Shown here one piece after another: positions 54,569 through 54,876 of a stretch of 54,876 bases of DNA (position 1 is the stretch's first letter; each line of letters opens with the position of its first letter). A model generated the notes under the pieces. It ran no database searches and was not told where the DNA came from. It saw only the letters and a list, made by a program, of their open reading frames with translations. The stretch lies in assembly GCA_910588245.1 (NCBI GenBank), contig CAJUQP010000022.1:1-54876 (forward strand), written 5' to 3'. The position numbers and the translations under genes were made by a program. This DNA is from an uncultured Muribaculaceae bacterium. Its GTDB lineage: Bacteria; Bacteroidota; Bacteroidia; Bacteroidales; Muribaculaceae.

Positions 54569-54733
54569 ATGAAACAACTGACAACACTGGAACTCTCACA
54601 TCTCTGTGGAGGTTGGGCAAATCCCGAGGAATGCCAAGAACTGCAGAATCAAGCTCATGAAATGGAGCAGGATCCAAACACAACCAGAGAAGATTGGGAT
54701 AAATGGGCTGACCAATTTTTCGCAACCTGTTAA
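54569..54733 (+). CDS. Small acidic double-glycine peptide, 54 aa
   Basis: Starts MKQLTTLELSHLCGG, a short double-glycine leader with the Leu-x3-Leu-x2-Leu-x-Gly-Gly pattern. The 39-residue core (16-54) begins WANPEEC and ends FFATC. It has two cysteines (22 and 54) that could form one disulfide closing nearly the whole core, and about ten acidic against two basic residues. It is not covered by any longer frame. The VKOR-thioredoxin fusion directly upstream suits such a disulfide, and a C39 exporter seems to begin 104 bases downstream. Acidic charge is unusual for a bacteriocin, so a signal peptide is an open alternative. Confidence 0.75.
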   Translation: MKQLTTLELSHLCGGWANPEECQELQNQAHEMEQDPNTTREDWDKWADQFFATC

Positions 54734-54759
54734 ACTATCTTTTTAAGCATCAGAAGGGG

Positions 54760-54825
54760 GTACTGCAAGAATCCTTTTTACATCTGGATCCAATCTTAAG
54801 GGATTTCTGCAGTACTCTTTTCTAA
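54760..54825 (+). terminator. Attenuator/terminator-like hairpin after the peptide
   Basis: Arms 54760-54774 (GTACTGCAAGAATCC) and 54801-54815 (GGATTTCTGCAGTAC) pair with one mismatch and one G-U, followed by CTCTTTTCT. The loop is 26 bases. Partial termination here would favour peptide over exporter mRNA. Confidence 0.55.
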
Positions 54826-54836
54826 AGCTTAGCCAA

Positions 54837-54876
54837 ATGAAAACATCTGTAAGACAACGTTTCTTTATAATATGTG
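54837..54876 (+). CDS. Partial: likely start of a C39-peptidase ABC exporter
   Basis: Only 13 codons lie in the window: MKTSVRQRFFIIC, then a G that begins the next codon. The pattern VRQ, five residues, Cys, then probably Gly matches the N-terminus of the locus-1 exporter (VRQKDAMQCG) with the catalytic Cys in the same place. This fits the position after a double-glycine peptide. With so few residues it remains a guess; the FFII between is unlike the usual polar residues. Confidence 0.4.
   Translation, partial: MKTSVRQRFFIIC

Overview
The window looks like chromosomal DNA from a Bacteroidales gut commensal, most probably a Muribaculaceae-type genome (inference from protein families only). 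Supporting signs are promoters of the Bacteroidetes type (TTTG, about 19-21 nt, TAnnTTTG), a PorW/SprE-like lipoprotein, DUF3244 and GIN-domain (DUF2807) proteins, double-glycine peptides, a MINPP-type phytase, GH43 and GH53 glycosidases, and a Bacteroidetes-style division and cell wall cluster.

Layout. 0.2-7.7 kb: a small unknown gene, a secreted inositol-phosphate phosphatase, a PorW/SprE-like TPR lipoprotein overlapping a Sel1-repeat protein, and a YidE/AspT-type transporter. 7.8-16.7 kb: accessory locus 1, a peptide-maturation locus. It contains a membrane-spanning TPR-HTH regulator, a small DUF3244 secreted protein, a Cys-rich double-glycine precursor, a radical SAM/SPASM maturase, an outer-membrane beta-barrel, a C39-peptidase ABC exporter, and a scar containing the start of an HlyD-type adaptor. 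16.8-21.6 kb: GH43, then queG, rnhA, pdxB and a membrane protein on the minus strand. 21.6-41.6 kb, all minus strand: ruvB, flippase, rsmH, ftsL-like, ftsI, murE, mraY, murD, ftsW, murG, murC, ftsQ, ftsA, ftsZ, and rlmL with a 13-copy repeat tail. mraZ is not at its usual place. 41.8-45.6 kb: a sirtuin and a four-gene 2-oxoacid:ferredoxin oxidoreductase operon carrying an intergenic tandem duplication. 45.7-50.1 kb, minus strand: GH53 galactanase, an OmpA-like lipoprotein and two GIN-domain proteins. 50.3-54.9 kb: accessory locus 2, with a second TPR-HTH regulator, a second DUF3244 protein, a VKOR-thioredoxin fusion, a small acidic double-glycine peptide, and probably the first codons of another C39 ABC exporter.

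The most interesting material is the pair of accessory loci. Both follow the plan regulator, DUF3244 protein, double-glycine peptide, and a maturation enzyme matched to the peptide. In locus 1 the peptide core has three ten-residue CxC repeats and the enzyme is a radical SAM/SPASM protein. In locus 2 the peptide has two cysteines and the enzyme is a disulfide-forming VKOR-thioredoxin fusion. I infer that these are two versions of one regulated secreted-peptide system. What the peptides do (toxin, signal, metal binding) cannot be read from the sequence.

I saw no rRNA, tRNA, CRISPR array or intact insertion sequence. Bases 1-229 hold no gene I can support. All functional calls come from reading motifs; no database search was run.
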